From: Aptenodytes patagonicus
Taxonomy: Eukaryota > Chordata > Aves > Sphenisciformes > Spheniscidae
Direction of reading: 5' to 3'
Assembly (NCBI RefSeq): GCF_965638725.1
Contig: NC_134951.1
Location: 42,610,746-42,674,745, forward strand
Length of the DNA: 64,000 nucleotides
Part shown: positions 1 to 12,400 of the stretch, piece after piece
How the letters are laid out: each line of letters opens with the position of its first letter
Numbering within the stretch: the stretch's first letter is position 1
The notes under the pieces: model-generated
Databases searched by the model: none
Seen by the model: only the letters and a program-made list of their open reading frames with translations
Told to the model about the DNA's origin: nothing
Translations under genes and position numbers: made by a program

Positions 1-3000
1 GTAGTTCTTGCGGACTTGACATGGAATCACTTGGTAGTATGACCTGAGACTCCAGCTATGGGATTCAAGGGAATAATGGGGAAACTGTGTCTAAAAGGTT
101 ATATTCCAGTATCTCCAAGTTTATTTGCCAGAGTTAGTAGATCATAGTACCATCTGTCAGATGTCACCTGCCTGTCTTTTTTTCTCTCGTTAGTTCTGTA
201 ATTTTATATGAATTCTGCACATGCCTTGTACAAAGATAAGTTTGTGAATTTTAATGAATGGTGGAGCATTGCACAAAAACGATGTTTAACAAATCTTCCA
301 AGAATCATGCTACTGATAAACTGTCATTCTCATTAAATACTATAGGTTTTGTGCTCATAGAGGTTAACTAACTTGTGCTGAAAAAGCACTTGTGCCTCAA
401 AGCATTTTTATGAAGCTATATTCGTTATGGTAAACTAACAATTTGTCTACAATAACTTTTGAAATAGACATTGCACTATAAAATATTTTTCTAAAATGTT
501 AAAAAAAAAAACCAAAAAAAACCCCAAACAACCCAAAGCTTATCCTTAAGACTATTCCCCACCATAGACTTGCTCCTGCAACCTTGGCACCGGTTTTTGT
601 CTCAAAATGTCATACATAGTTCAGTTACGAAATAAATATAATTAAAGCTTGTGTTTTGAATGAGCTTTCAGATGTTAACTGTAATGACTATAATCACTTG
701 AATTAGAATAAAGGCTTAAGAGCTAATATGTAACTTTAACCCCGAGGTCTTCCTATATCTTGTTGAGAAGATAACAGAAAATGTTCTGATGCTTATGCAA
801 GGCAGGCTGGCTGAAGCAGTAAACACTAAAGGAAGGGGATTACTGAGGACTAGCAGATAGAACACAGTCTCTAAAATATTAAATGCAGTAATTATAATAA
901 TAAATCACAGTGAAATGTCTTGGATTACCAGTATAGCTTAAAGTCTAAGGTCTTCCTGTATCTTGTTACAGAAATAAGGTAAAATGTTCCAATGTTATTC
1001 CAGGCAGACTAGCTGGGAGTGAGCACTGTGGGTGAAAGGATTACTGGTACCTGGTAGGAGGAAGAGGAAGGCTAAAACTATTGAATGTAATTAATCACTG
1101 GGTCATTTGTGGGTTGACAAGAGTTACGAACGTTTTTTATAAGGCATTGGTAATGACATTAAAAGAACACTTATTCTGCTGCTTAAAAGGCAAATGTCCT
1201 CTAATAAACACAAAAATGGTTACCATCTACTAACTGTCTGTTAGTGCGCTCTAGTTTTCCTTTGTTCCTGCATGAATAAAAATCTGGTCATATCTTCATC
1301 GACATGGAGAAAGGAAGAAAGAACTCGTATTTGACTGAATATTCTTACACATCAGTGAGCCATCACTGATGATTTGTAACAGTGCACAAGGATCCTGAAC
1401 AAATAACTAACAAGTTGGTTGAAATGATAATTCAACCATAAATCTGAAAATGCGTGAAAGATAATGATGGGGTCTAACAGGCCTGATTTCTGCAAAAGGC
1501 AGAATTTTCTGCCCTAAAATTCTGTGCACTAAAATGATAAAAAAGAAAACGGTTGACCTAATTTCAGTTGCAAGATGGGCTTTTAGTAATATCCTGTATA
1601 AGTAGCAAGAAGAAGGAGAAATCATGAGATAAAATGAAAGACAGTCATGAATCAAAAACTAACTAGGATAGGAGGAAGCAAAGAATGAAGTGAGATGATC
1701 TTTTTTCTTTCAGTAAACCTCATGTTTGGTATACTAACACTCCAAATACTAGAGAGGTAATTAATTTTGCAGATGCTGAAATTAATTATTTCATCAAGAC
1801 TGAACAGGACTTTGAAAGTCAAGAAAATATAAATTAGGTGAATGGGAACATGATTCAAGTGAAATTCAAGGCGAGTAAATTAAGAGGAATATAATGAATG
1901 TTTCTACCAAGATGCGTCAGAAAGTGAGCTCTGCAAATGCCCAGAAGGTTTCAGGGAAGGGGTGATGAAAATACTCAAAGGCGGGAAAAAATCTCATTTA
2001 GAAAAGATCAAGATTTTACATAACATTGAAAGAATATCATGAATCTGCTGTTTTTCAGGAAAGAGTGGAAACAAAGGACAGTAGAAAATTCTGTTGTTTT
2101 TAAAAGATGAGGGAATGTGTCATGAAATTAAGATGTGGGTAATTGAAAACCAAAAAGATTTTTCATGCAGTATGTAACTAGCTTCTGGAAACAGTTGTCT
2201 CAGGGAGGGGTTGATGTCAAAAAGATTAAACAAAATTGATTGTCTCTGTGTCTATCTAGTTTTAAATAACTAACTATAAATATTTTGGAGGTAGTACTAA
2301 GCTTCATGCTTCAAAGCTGAAGTAATTTTGATATTGAAGATCTGGATGAGACCTGAGATGTGTACGTAAGAGTAGGAACGTTACCCTGTGCTCCCCTTTT
2401 TTGCAGGATTCTTATGCCTTCCACTGAAGCATCTAGAGTTGGGTTGTTAGCGTAGACAGTAGGGTTTTAACTCTGGTAGCGGCATATATACAGAATATAG
2501 TTGAATAAAATACAGCCATTCCTGTGTCTTTGAGTTTTAAACTATACACAGTCAAGTGTATACAAGACAAGCCTCTTTTTTGTACGAAACTTAATTTGGC
2601 TGAAAAACTTTTAAAGGAGTTTGACTGCATTGTATGGATGTGTAATACAAAATATTCAACACCAATACAAAGAACTTCGGATGCTTCTACGCTCATCACA
2701 TTTATCCTTCCGTAGCAAGGTCTTTAAAAGGCAACTATTAGCAAAGGCATAGCACAAACACATAAAGAAGGATGTGAGAGAAATGGTTTTGTGTTATTTG
2801 TCTTACTGTAGAACTATAATTAAATGGTATCTCAATATTTTAATATTTATATGCTTTCTAAATCTGTTTTGTGTGCAGCTATTTTGCCAAGAAATTAGAA
2901 TGAATTAAAACCTGCAGGTAGATAAAAGGTCTTCTGTAGCAGGGAATCCTTATAATAAACAAGTACAGTTCTCAAAGATGCTTTTTCTCTTCTATGCTTT

Positions 3001-3129
3001 GTACTTTTTGTACCTTTTTTGATTTGTATAAATTTTAGGGGTTAACCATGAATGAGTAAATGCCATCTGTTAACTCTGTAACCTGCTGTGAAACGTGTAT
3101 GTAATATTTTGGCTTGTTTTTCTTTGAAG
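1..3129 (+). other. ZNF292: ZNF292 intron (partial, upstream of the first visible exon)
   Basis: AT-rich sequence with no exon I can support. It ends in a polypyrimidine stretch and an AG at 3128-3129, which is the acceptor of the first visible coding exon. By comparison with the remembered human protein, roughly 180 N-terminal residues lie in exons to the left of the window. The only structure noted inside is a diverged tandem duplication at 745-1130, listed separately, and a short A-rich tract near 498-520. Confidence 0.8.
745..1130. repeat. Diverged tandem duplication, period about 203 bp
   Basis: Two consecutive copies start with AGGTCTTCCT at 745 and at 948. Both continue through matching blocks: TATCTTGTT, AAAATGTTC, a CAGGCAG/CAGGCTG block, GGATTACTG, and a CTAAAA-TATT-AATG block. 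The copies differ by many substitutions and small indels, so the duplication is old. It lies in a ZNF292 intron; no function is implied. Confidence 0.7.
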
Positions 3130-3332
3130 TGAATGAATTTTTAGTGTTTGAAGGCCCCGTCCTGCTGGATATGCGTATTAAGCACCTAATGAAAACAAAG
3201 CAATTAACGCAAGCTACTGCCCTGGCAAAACTGTGCTCTGACCATCCAGAAATCAGTGCAAAAGGCAATTTCAAGCAAACCTACCTGGTCTGTCTTTGTT
3301 CAGGATCACCAAATGAAAAGCTAATGGAAGAA
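3130..3332 (+). CDS. ZNF292: ZNF292 coding exon (probably exon 5)
   Basis: This 203-nt exon is bounded by AG at 3128-3129 and GTAAGT at 3333. It enters at codon position 2 and ends on a complete codon. The product starts at the VNEFLVFEGP block and includes LDMRIKHLM and FKQTYLVCLC, which I recognise as the N-terminal helical region of ZNF292 (a zinc-finger transcription factor linked to growth-hormone gene control and neurodevelopment in mammals). No zinc finger falls in this part. The first codon is split: G comes from the upstream exon outside the window and TG from here. The frame joins exactly to the exon at 6197. Confidence 0.95.
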
Positions 3333-6196
3333 GTAAGTAAAAAATGAAGAACTACTTTTTTTAGACTTATTTCTTTAATGATAATAAAGTCACTAATCAT
3401 AGGCTGTTTTTCTGTAGAAGAGTTTTTTCTTTTAAAATATGATCTAAAATATTTTTGGTATTTTGTTTTTTCTTTTCATTTAAGTCACTTTTAAACTGAC
3501 TAGTTACGACTCAATTAAAACACTTGTGGAAGTGTAATATTAGGTCGCTAGTAGGCATTTTCTGGCTCTGCCACAACTTGATGTTTGATTTTGCTTGAAG
3601 TATTTTAAAATTCTGCCTCAGATCTTGTTAGTAAGGTGAAGATAATGGTTTTCCCACTCTTACTATTTTAACTATAGCTTTTTGTGTAGTACCCAGTACA
3701 TAGAACGGGGCCCTTTAGATGCTACTTTCAGTTCAGAGAATAAATGTAACCTTTTTTGACCCAAATGCCCAGGTGAAATTGAAGGTGAAATCAGATATTT
3801 GATCTGGTTTGAAATACAAAATCCTTCTTATTTAAATGCAAAAGTCAAAGAAGAGATGACAGCTTTGCTCTTCTGCATTCTTTCAGGTGACATCTTCATT
3901 TCTTACCCCACCCTGAAGTTTTATCTGAGCTTTTCTCCTTCTTAAAGGAAAACTAACTGCAATTGTCAGTTTTCTTGACTGTCTGTATCTCTTTGCTGTC
4001 TTTTTGTCTCTGTCATCTTTTTACATTAATAATAAGTATTATGCATGTTGAAATTGATCTTAAAGGGATGAAAACTATGCAGTGATTAGAGTTGGAAAAT
4101 ACCCTAAATACAGACTAAATTCTAAGATGACAGCTTCTCACTGGGCATGTCCTTCCGATGCTCAGTAGGATCGGATCGGTCTTGCCCTCCCAGCTCTGGC
4201 TGCTGTAGGCCCTCCCAGAACAGGCTCAGGAGGAGCTGTAACAGGGCTGTGCAATCTCGTGTTTGTTTGTTGAAGACTTGCAATGGAACTTGGAATTTGT
4301 GACCCTGCAAACATGCTTCCTTCATTACTCAGCCCCACCGTGCTCCCAAAGCAGAATGGGCTCAGTCAGTGAATGAACCATGAATCCCATGGACAAAAGG
4401 AACGGGGTAGCCTTGTTTCTTAGGATGCCATAACATACAGATAAGTTCAAACTGGGTTATCACAGAGAACCTAATTCAGATACTTCCAAACCTTGGATTG
4501 CTTGGGTTGCTTAGCTTTGCAGCTTCAGCTGCAGCATGATTTGCAGTATTACTAACCATTCCGGAAAGTTCATGTATTACCAATAGAAGGCAGATATGCT
4601 ATTAACATGTCAAGGTGGACTTCTGAACTGAGAAGGATAGTCGTTTCGTAGTGTGAGAACAGTAAGAAAATTGGGGGGGGGAGGGTAAACTGTAAAGAAG
4701 TACAGCTCACTCTTTAGTGGTATGGAAATTTTGATATCCATTCAGAATAGGCAGAAAAGTAGCATTTGAGCTCATTTTCAACTTGGATTAGTCTAATAGT
4801 TTGCTTCAATAACGTGAAGAATTCAAATCTGCAGTGTGTGAAATGCTAGACTGACAGACTTGATGGCTGTATAGACCTTTGCTGGAAGCAGGGTCCCTTA
4901 GGAACTCTGAGAGGCTGGAAAAACATTTCAGGAAAAAATTCCCTTTATTGTAAGTTCAGTTTCCCATATTCTTCCCTAAGCTTTTAACTGATGGTCCCTG
5001 TCTGAGATGGGGTGCTGAGCAAAGCAGACCTTCAGTCTAAAATGGTATTACAGTTATGTTAATCCATCCTCTCTGAGGTCTTGAGAAATGCAGTTTTCTT
5101 TAGAAGATGACTTTGAAGTTATTAAACCTCAAATGATGTTCAATGAAGGGTTATTAGTATATTTACAAAGTGTCAATTTAGAGGAAGAAAGTGAGTTGCT
5201 GTACTCTTCAAAATTGTAGTTTGATTGCTGGACCAATAGCTGGATCCCATGGTGCCCAACCAAGCTGTGCTGCCACCTTATCCAAAGTACCAAACTAGAT
5301 GCGTGTTTGGGTGGGCGCTTCTGTTTCTTGCTTTGGGTGGTCGTGTGATTTCTCAAGAGAGACTTCCAACAGTGCTGTTGCAATGGTCAAGTTATTCTTC
5401 CGTTGCCAGCATCAAAGAATAAATACCAGCATGTCCTGCCAGATGTGCTAATTGATGTAATCAAACCAGTCTGCTGAGAATCAAATTAGACAGTAGTTGT
5501 CAGAACAAGTGCGCTGATTCAGTACTGATACAACTGTCTAGTACTGCTGGGTGACTGTGGGGTTTCCTTTGTTTTGCTACAAAACTAAGTGCTTCCATCG
5601 TTGCTTGAACAAATAAGTTACGTTGCAGAGACTGTAATGTTCTTCTAGAAGAGCATTCAGTTGACCTGCTTCTTACTGTACAGCTTCCCTTTTCTTTTTA
5701 TCTTTTGATTTTTTAAAAATACTGGAACGTTCATTTTAAACTTCAGATTTCATTAATCGCCCAGCTATCGTATTAAAGTAGTAGTAACATGAGTGACTAG
5801 TAAACTGGGTTAGAATTTCAGGTAATAACCTTTTTATGTTAGGCTGTAATTTAAAGTTATAAATCTGCTTATTACAATTATCATATGTATGTAATATATA
5901 TGAATAATTAATGTATGTTGAAATTTTTGGGTGACTGGGACAGTAGATATAAATAAGTCTTCTGTTTGAGAAACAAGTTTATATTCACTTTAATAAAACA
6001 GTTTTTCTGGTGGCATAATCAGTTTTGACACTATCTAGAAATGCACTGATTTGCTTTTAAGCTTATCTTTATCTGATAGAGTTAAATATTCACTAAGTTC
6101 TAAATTACTGTCTTTTTGCAAAGGATCAGATGACTGTATGTCTGAAAATGAAACCACTTTCTTAGTCTTGGTCTTGTTTTCTTTCCTCCCTTCTAG
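3333..6196 (+). other. ZNF292: ZNF292 intron
   Basis: The donor is GTAAGT and the acceptor is TTCTAG at 6191-6196. It is AT-rich with no recognisable repeat or exon. A G-run near 4672-4683 is the only compositional oddity. Short open frames on both strands show no recognisable protein. Confidence 0.85.
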
Positions 6197-6333
6197 ATTG
6201 CAGAAGTAGATTGCAAAGATGCTCTAGAAATGATATGTAACCTAGAATCTGATGGAGATGAAAAAAGTGCTCTAATTTTATGTGCAGCATTTTTATCTCG
6301 CCAGCTGCAGCAAGGAGAGATGTACTGTGCCTG
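6197..6333 (+). CDS. ZNF292: ZNF292 coding exon (probably exon 6)
   Basis: This 137-nt exon follows TTCTAG and ends before GTGAGT at 6334. It begins on a whole codon (I-A-E-V-D-C-K-D) and ends after two bases of a Trp codon that is completed in the exon at 7580. The product contains ALEMICNLES, DEKSALILC and RQLQQGEMYCAW, matching the conserved N-terminal helical region of ZNF292. Phase fits both neighbours. Confidence 0.95.
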
Positions 6334-7579
6334 GTGAGTCTGAATATTGTTTTCTGTCTAGCGGAACAAATATTAGTTTTGGGAAGATAGAACTGATACA
6401 TAAGCCATAAGTTAACTTTATTTAGCTGATAAAATCTATGAGCTAAACAGGAAGGAGATAAGGCTCTTGGAAAGCTAAAAGAGAAAAGAAAAAAAAAAAG
6501 TATTTGACAAGATTAGCTTCCATTATGGGAATTTGAAGGCTGCCTGTATGATGAGGCATTTACAAATACCAGTAGCTGGTTAATAAATTTTCTTGACAAT
6601 AATCTTACACTGTAGAAGTAAGGAATTTAATATCTGCAGGCAGCTAGTCAGCATTATGTCAGCACTTAATGCATAAGTACTGTTCCAATCTGTCCTTATT
6701 TCATAACACGGTATTTCTTTCTCTAACAAACTTCTAGAAAAGAAGGAGCTTTTTACTACTACAACCAAAATAATAAGCTAGATGGAGATACTTACGGTTT
6801 AGAGCTTGCTTTCATTAATGTGGGAACAAATAACTGGTCTTTGTTGGCAGATATTTGAGCTGTTAGGGTCTGAATTTCCAACTGCTAACAGTTCAGTTGT
6901 ACTTCCAAGCCTGTACAGTTCTTGAAGAATTTGCTTTGTTTGTGCACCTCCTTTCTATGTGCAGCAGCAGGAGAAAAGGATTTTGCTTTAACAGATTCTG
7001 CTAAAGTTTTGGGGGTTACACCATTCCACAAGGTACTAAATATTCTTGGCTATTTGCACCTAAGGAGGAATGAACTTGTGAGTTAATGTAGATAGAGTAA
7101 TACTGTTTGGCTTTGAGGGCTAATTTCTTACTAAATCACAGTTAGATTCAGCTCTTAAAGCAGAGCAGCTCAAGAAAAATGTATCTACCACAGAGAAAAG
7201 CCATCCTCCTATAGCTGTTAGTAATTACTAAGAATTCAGAAGTGTAACATTCTAGTCTGTGGAGTGAAGCGTAAACTACTTTGCAAGACTTTTTTCAAGG
7301 CCATATCACGAGTCTGTAAATTATGTAGCATAAATTGTGGTAATGCTGGTTTTATTCTGATCTGTCTTCTGGAATTGAGTCATTGTAACAATTTTGAAAA
7401 TTAGATACTAATAGCGTGGGTATATTAATAAAAGCTTTTCTCTGTAAGATAAGGTGTGAATAAATTCAGATTTTTTTCCTTTCCCAAAAACAAAATAGAA
7501 ACTGTTCTCAACCTTGCATTTCTTGTGATCAGATTAGTGGTTGCATTGCTGGCCCTGAAATATTGTTCTCTTGTTCTAG
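6334..7579 (+). other. ZNF292: ZNF292 intron
   Basis: The intron runs from the GTGAGT donor to the acceptor TTGTTCTAG, which ends at 7579. The content is AT-rich; no repeat, RNA gene or exon was recognised. Confidence 0.85.
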
Positions 7580-7721
7580 GGAACTGACTCTTTTCTGGAG
7601 TAAACTGCAGCAAAGGGTAGAGCCTTCTATTCAAGTGTATCTAGAGAGATGTCGTCAACTTTCTGTGTTAACTAAGACTGTTTATCACATTTTCTTCCTG
7701 ATTAAAGTAATTAATTCAGAG
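7580..7721 (+). CDS. ZNF292: ZNF292 coding exon (probably exon 7)
   Basis: This 142-nt exon starts with the last base of a split Trp codon and ends with GAG before GTAAGG at 7722. The product reads W-ELTLFWSKLQQRV, then EPSIQVYLERC and TKTVYHIFFLIKVINSE, a highly conserved ZNF292 block before the zinc-finger exon. The exon ends in phase 0, as required by the start of the terminal exon at 9444. Confidence 0.95.
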
Positions 7722-9443
7722 GTAAGGATGCTCCTGAAAGAATATTTTTGGAACTTTTAATGGAACTGTAATCAGGAAAACTTATGAAAGCTGCTTAGAC
7801 ATCCTGTCTCTTTGTGTAGCATCAGCTTTGGGGCAATCCTAATTGTTTTTAGGAAAGGCCACAGTAACTTCCTTCTGCAGGTAAACTATAAGTTGATTCA
7901 TTTTGAATCATTAAAACTTCTTTGTTCCTTTGGAAAAAAAAATTGGGGGATAAACAGACAAGCTGGATGCCACAATTGAGATGAAGGAAAAACTAAAGGT
8001 GAGGTTATAGCCTCTACTATTGTCCACGTCCTCTAAATGAGGACTATTTTCTGTTAGCAGGTCCTAACATTCCTCTTCATTATTTTCTGTATTTCAAATA
8101 TTACAGAAAATGGAGAGGAAAAGCTTCTGAGGAGAGGAAATGAAGGCTGTATATTAATATATAAGAAAATTACAGAAAGTTTTAAAAGAAAAACCACCAC
8201 ACAAAAAAAAAACTTTTGAATTGCCACTTAAGAATGTAGTTTGTTTTGATAAATGAAATACTTGCCTTTTGTGGACTAAGATCCAATGTTGTATTGAAAA
8301 CTCTGTTCCTCTATCTCAGCTAACCTCGTCATTTAATTTTCCTCGTTTCCTCTCATTAGTAGTTGCACTATTTAATGTTTATAGCTAAACTAAGCTCTTC
8401 CGAAAGCATTTAGTTGGGAGATTTCTGTAATTTGGTATATTAATTCTAAGAATAAAAATTCCTTTTTTCCTTTTGCAGTGTTCAGGTATGGCTAATCACA
8501 GGCTTCTAATCTTCAAGATTATTTTTTCCAAAGATCTGAACTAAATTGGAGTTAGGGGGAGGAAAATAACTTTCACAGGGGCTTGTGATATTAAGAGCTC
8601 TGTCTGCTCCATGCCATACTGATTTTTCTCTAGTGAGCTGTGGATCATTTCATTGATGGCAGAAATTGGAGGCCATGTGGGTAGTAGATTTGTGCATTCA
8701 TAAATTCGCTGGACTTTATTCTCATGTATACCACAGCCTCTCTGTGCATCCTTGGCAGCATAAAGGGACTGTAAAGTGGACATAAATGTAATTTACATTG
8801 CCTGAACGTATAAATGAGAAAAGACCACATGACCTTTGGAACACTTAAATGATGGATCATTTAACTGTACTTACTACTTCCAGTTGGAATGAAACCATAT
8901 GTTCAGTTGAGGTCAGTTGACTTTGAAGTGGCATAATCTTTAAAAATAAAAATAAACCTTTATACCTTAAGTGATCTCCAAATTATAGATCTTTTTGAAG
9001 ATCACGTGCTTCTCTTACTGTAGCACTTTTTACCATTTGAATTCTACCCAGTGTTAACTTAATGCCCCATAGAAGCTCATCTCAAATAACTGTGACACAA
9101 CTGGCAGGCTTTATTTCATGGAAAAAGCTCAATATTGCTCTAATATAAACTGAACACCTCTAACATACAGTCCTAAAGTCCTCAAACTAGACAGAACATA
9201 CAATTAATTTGTGTTTTAGTTGTATGTAAACTTCCACTTTTTTTAGTAGCATGAAGACATGTTATGCAACTTAAGGAATAGCATCTAAAGACAAACCACT
9301 ATGTTTCTTAAAATAAAAAGTATTATTATAAACTCCAGGTGCATTTTTTCTGACACTTAGGGTTGAATAATGATATCTTTCTATTTACAAATATAGAAAG
9401 GGTTGTGATAAGCTGACTTACTAAAATTAGTCTTGCTTTACAG
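7722..9443 (+). other. ZNF292: ZNF292 intron (last)
   Basis: The donor is GTAAGG and the acceptor is CTTTACAG, ending at 9443. It is AT-rich, with an A-tract near 8201-8212. No exon or mobile element was recognised. Confidence 0.85.
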
Positions 9444-12400
9444 ATTGATGGTGCTGGACTTGCAACCTGCATTGAACTGTGTGTGAAAGCGTTGCGCTTG
9501 GAATCCAGTGAAAATACAGACGTCAAGATATCTATTTGCAAGACTATCTCTTGCTTGCTTCCAGATGATTTGGAGGTTAAACGTGCTTGTCAGCTGAGTG
9601 AATTTCTTCTTGAACCCACTGTGGATGCATATTATGCTGTTGAAATGCTATATAATCAGCCTGACCAGAAGTATGATGAAGAGAATCTTCCAATACCAAA
9701 TTCTTTGCGCTGTGAGCTCTTACTTGTACTGAAAACTCAGTGGCCTTTTGATCCAGAATTCTGGGACTGGAAAACTCTCAAGCGTCAGTGTCTGGCACTG
9801 ATGGGAGAGGAGGCATCCATCGTGTCATCAATAGACGAACTAAACGATAGTGAAGTTTATGAGAAGGTTGAGGATTGCCAAGAGGAGACTAAAGAAACTT
9901 CTGTGAATGGGCTTGCTGGCACTTTTGATGAAGCTACAAGCCTTCTTAAGGGTATCAGAGATGAAAAGCAGAAAAAGAGAGAAATTAAAAAACTCAGAGA
10001 GAGGGGGTTCATATCAGCTAGATTTAGGAACTGGCAAGCTTATATGCAGTATTGTGTTTTATGCGACAAAGAATTCCTAGGTCATAGAATAGTTAGGCAT
10101 GCACAAAAACATTATAAAGATGGAATTTACAGTTGCCCTATTTGTGCCCAAAATTTTAATTCTAAAGAAAACTTTGTTCCCCATGTAACTTTGCATGTTA
10201 AAAAATCCAGCAAAGAGAGATTGGCTGCTATGAAACCACTGAGAAGACTGGGAAGACCTCCTAAAATAGCAACTGCCAATGAGAATCAGAAAACTGATTC
10301 TGTATCTAAACAGGAGCAGCGACCCATTAAGAAGAACAGTCTCTATTCAACAGACTTCATTGTGTTTAATGATAACGATGGCTCGGATGATGAAAACGAT
10401 GACAAAGATAAACCTTACATACCAGAGATAGTGCCAGTTCAAAAGCCACTACCTGTTAATGAATTCACCTGCCCTGTAACATTTTGTAAAAAAGGCTTTA
10501 AATATTTTAAAAATCTAATAGCACATGCAAAGGGGCATAAAGATAATGAAGAAGCTAAACGTTTTCTTGAAATGCAAAGCAAAAAAGTGATTTGCCAGTA
10601 CTGTAGACGACATTTTGTAAGTGTTACTCACCTGAATGATCATTTACAAATGCACTGTGGCAGCAAGCCTTATATCTGCATACAGATGAAATGTAAGGCT
10701 GGCTTTAACAGTTATGCTGAGCTGCTGACACACAGGAAGGAGCATCAAGTCTTCAGAGCAAAGTGTATGTTTCCTAAATGCGGCAGAGTGTTTTCCGAAG
10801 CCTATTTACTCTATGATCACGAAGCACAACACTATAATACCTATACCTGCAAAGTCACAGGCTGCGGAAAGGTATACCGTTCTCAGAACGAACTTGAAAA
10901 GCACCTTGAGGATCACAACAAGCAGCCTGAAAAAGTGCAACAGCCTGAAAACCAGACTAATCAGCCTGATCTTAGTCAGCCTTCTAAAGCTAATGAAAAT
11001 ACCGATGGAGTTGCTGTTAAAGAGGAATTGACATCTCCTCCAGCTGACAACCGAAGTAGTTTTACCGAAGGAGAAAACATGGTCTGGAATCAAATCAAAG
11101 CAGAACCGGTAGGGAACGAAAGTGTAAAGGCATCAGCGAATATGCTGCAGCAAAGCGATTCATCGCCTAATGCTGGTTCGGAGCAGTCTCCTATGGGCTC
11201 AGTGAAGACAGAAGTGGCGATTCCAGCAAGCGGTGTTAAGGTACCTGCTGTTAACCAGAAGATCCGAGATAATTTTGTAAAAAGAGGTAAATTGGCTGCT
11301 ACTGCCAGTAAAGTAGATACCACTAAACCTGGAGCCCAGCAGTTGTGCTCATCTGTTGACTCCTGTCTTCCAGTTTTCCAAGAGAGAAAGGAAGAAGACT
11401 GTCTCAGTCAGACTCAGAATATTCAAAATATTTCCGTGACCTCAGACACCCTAAAACCAGAAGCCCTTGAATCAAAAAGCTTAGAAAGACAAGTGAGCCT
11501 TGTAAATCCATTTGATGTGCAGAATCAGGCAGGATATCGAAACAGTGTACCCATTTCCAAACTTGAAATTGAAGACAGTATTAAGGCTGCAGCTAATCTA
11601 TATAACCTGCCTTTAAAAACTTTAGAAAGTATAACATTTATTCCTTCGGAGCCTAACATAAATAGCTCTTTAGTTCCAGCTGTGTCACCAGCAGCCCCAA
11701 TTCAGAAATTTAATTGTCAGGTTGAGGGGTGTACTCGAACGTACAACTCATCACAGAGCATTGGCAAACATATGAAGGCAGCACACCCTGACCAATATGC
11801 CGCTTTTAAAATGCAGCGTAAAAATAAGAAACCACGAAAATCCAGCAATCTGCAAAACGTGCCGAACGATGGGAAGATTGTTTATCTTATGCCATCGCAA
11901 GTGGGCAATCCCAGTGGTGCTGCCTTTACCGCACAGAACAAACCTAATCTGAATCCCACCTGTTCCAGTCAAGTGCAACATGTCTCAAGTACACTTTTCC
12001 CAACCCACCTAGAAAACTTGGCCAATCCTATGTTGCCTATAGTGGAAAGTGTCATAAATCCAAGTTTGTCTACTCGTATTAAAAGTGAGCCTGAGAGTGT
12101 TTTATGTTCACATATGGAGAATCTGTCTGGTGCAACCTTACCTTCCCAGTTGGACGATCTGGCAAAAACAGTTATGCCTCTGAATATTGATGGCAGTTCA
12201 GATCCTTTTCTTCCTTTGCCTGCAGAAAACGGTCCAATGTCTCTCTTTCCTTCGTCAGCAGAGAATCCCCCAAATTCAGTCTTTTCACAACTGGAAAATA
12301 ACGCAAATAACTTTTCATCGCAACTAGAAGGAAACACTAGTTCTGCTTTTCCAAAAGAGGAAACTGTTGATCAAATATTTCCCTCACGATTGAGTAACGA

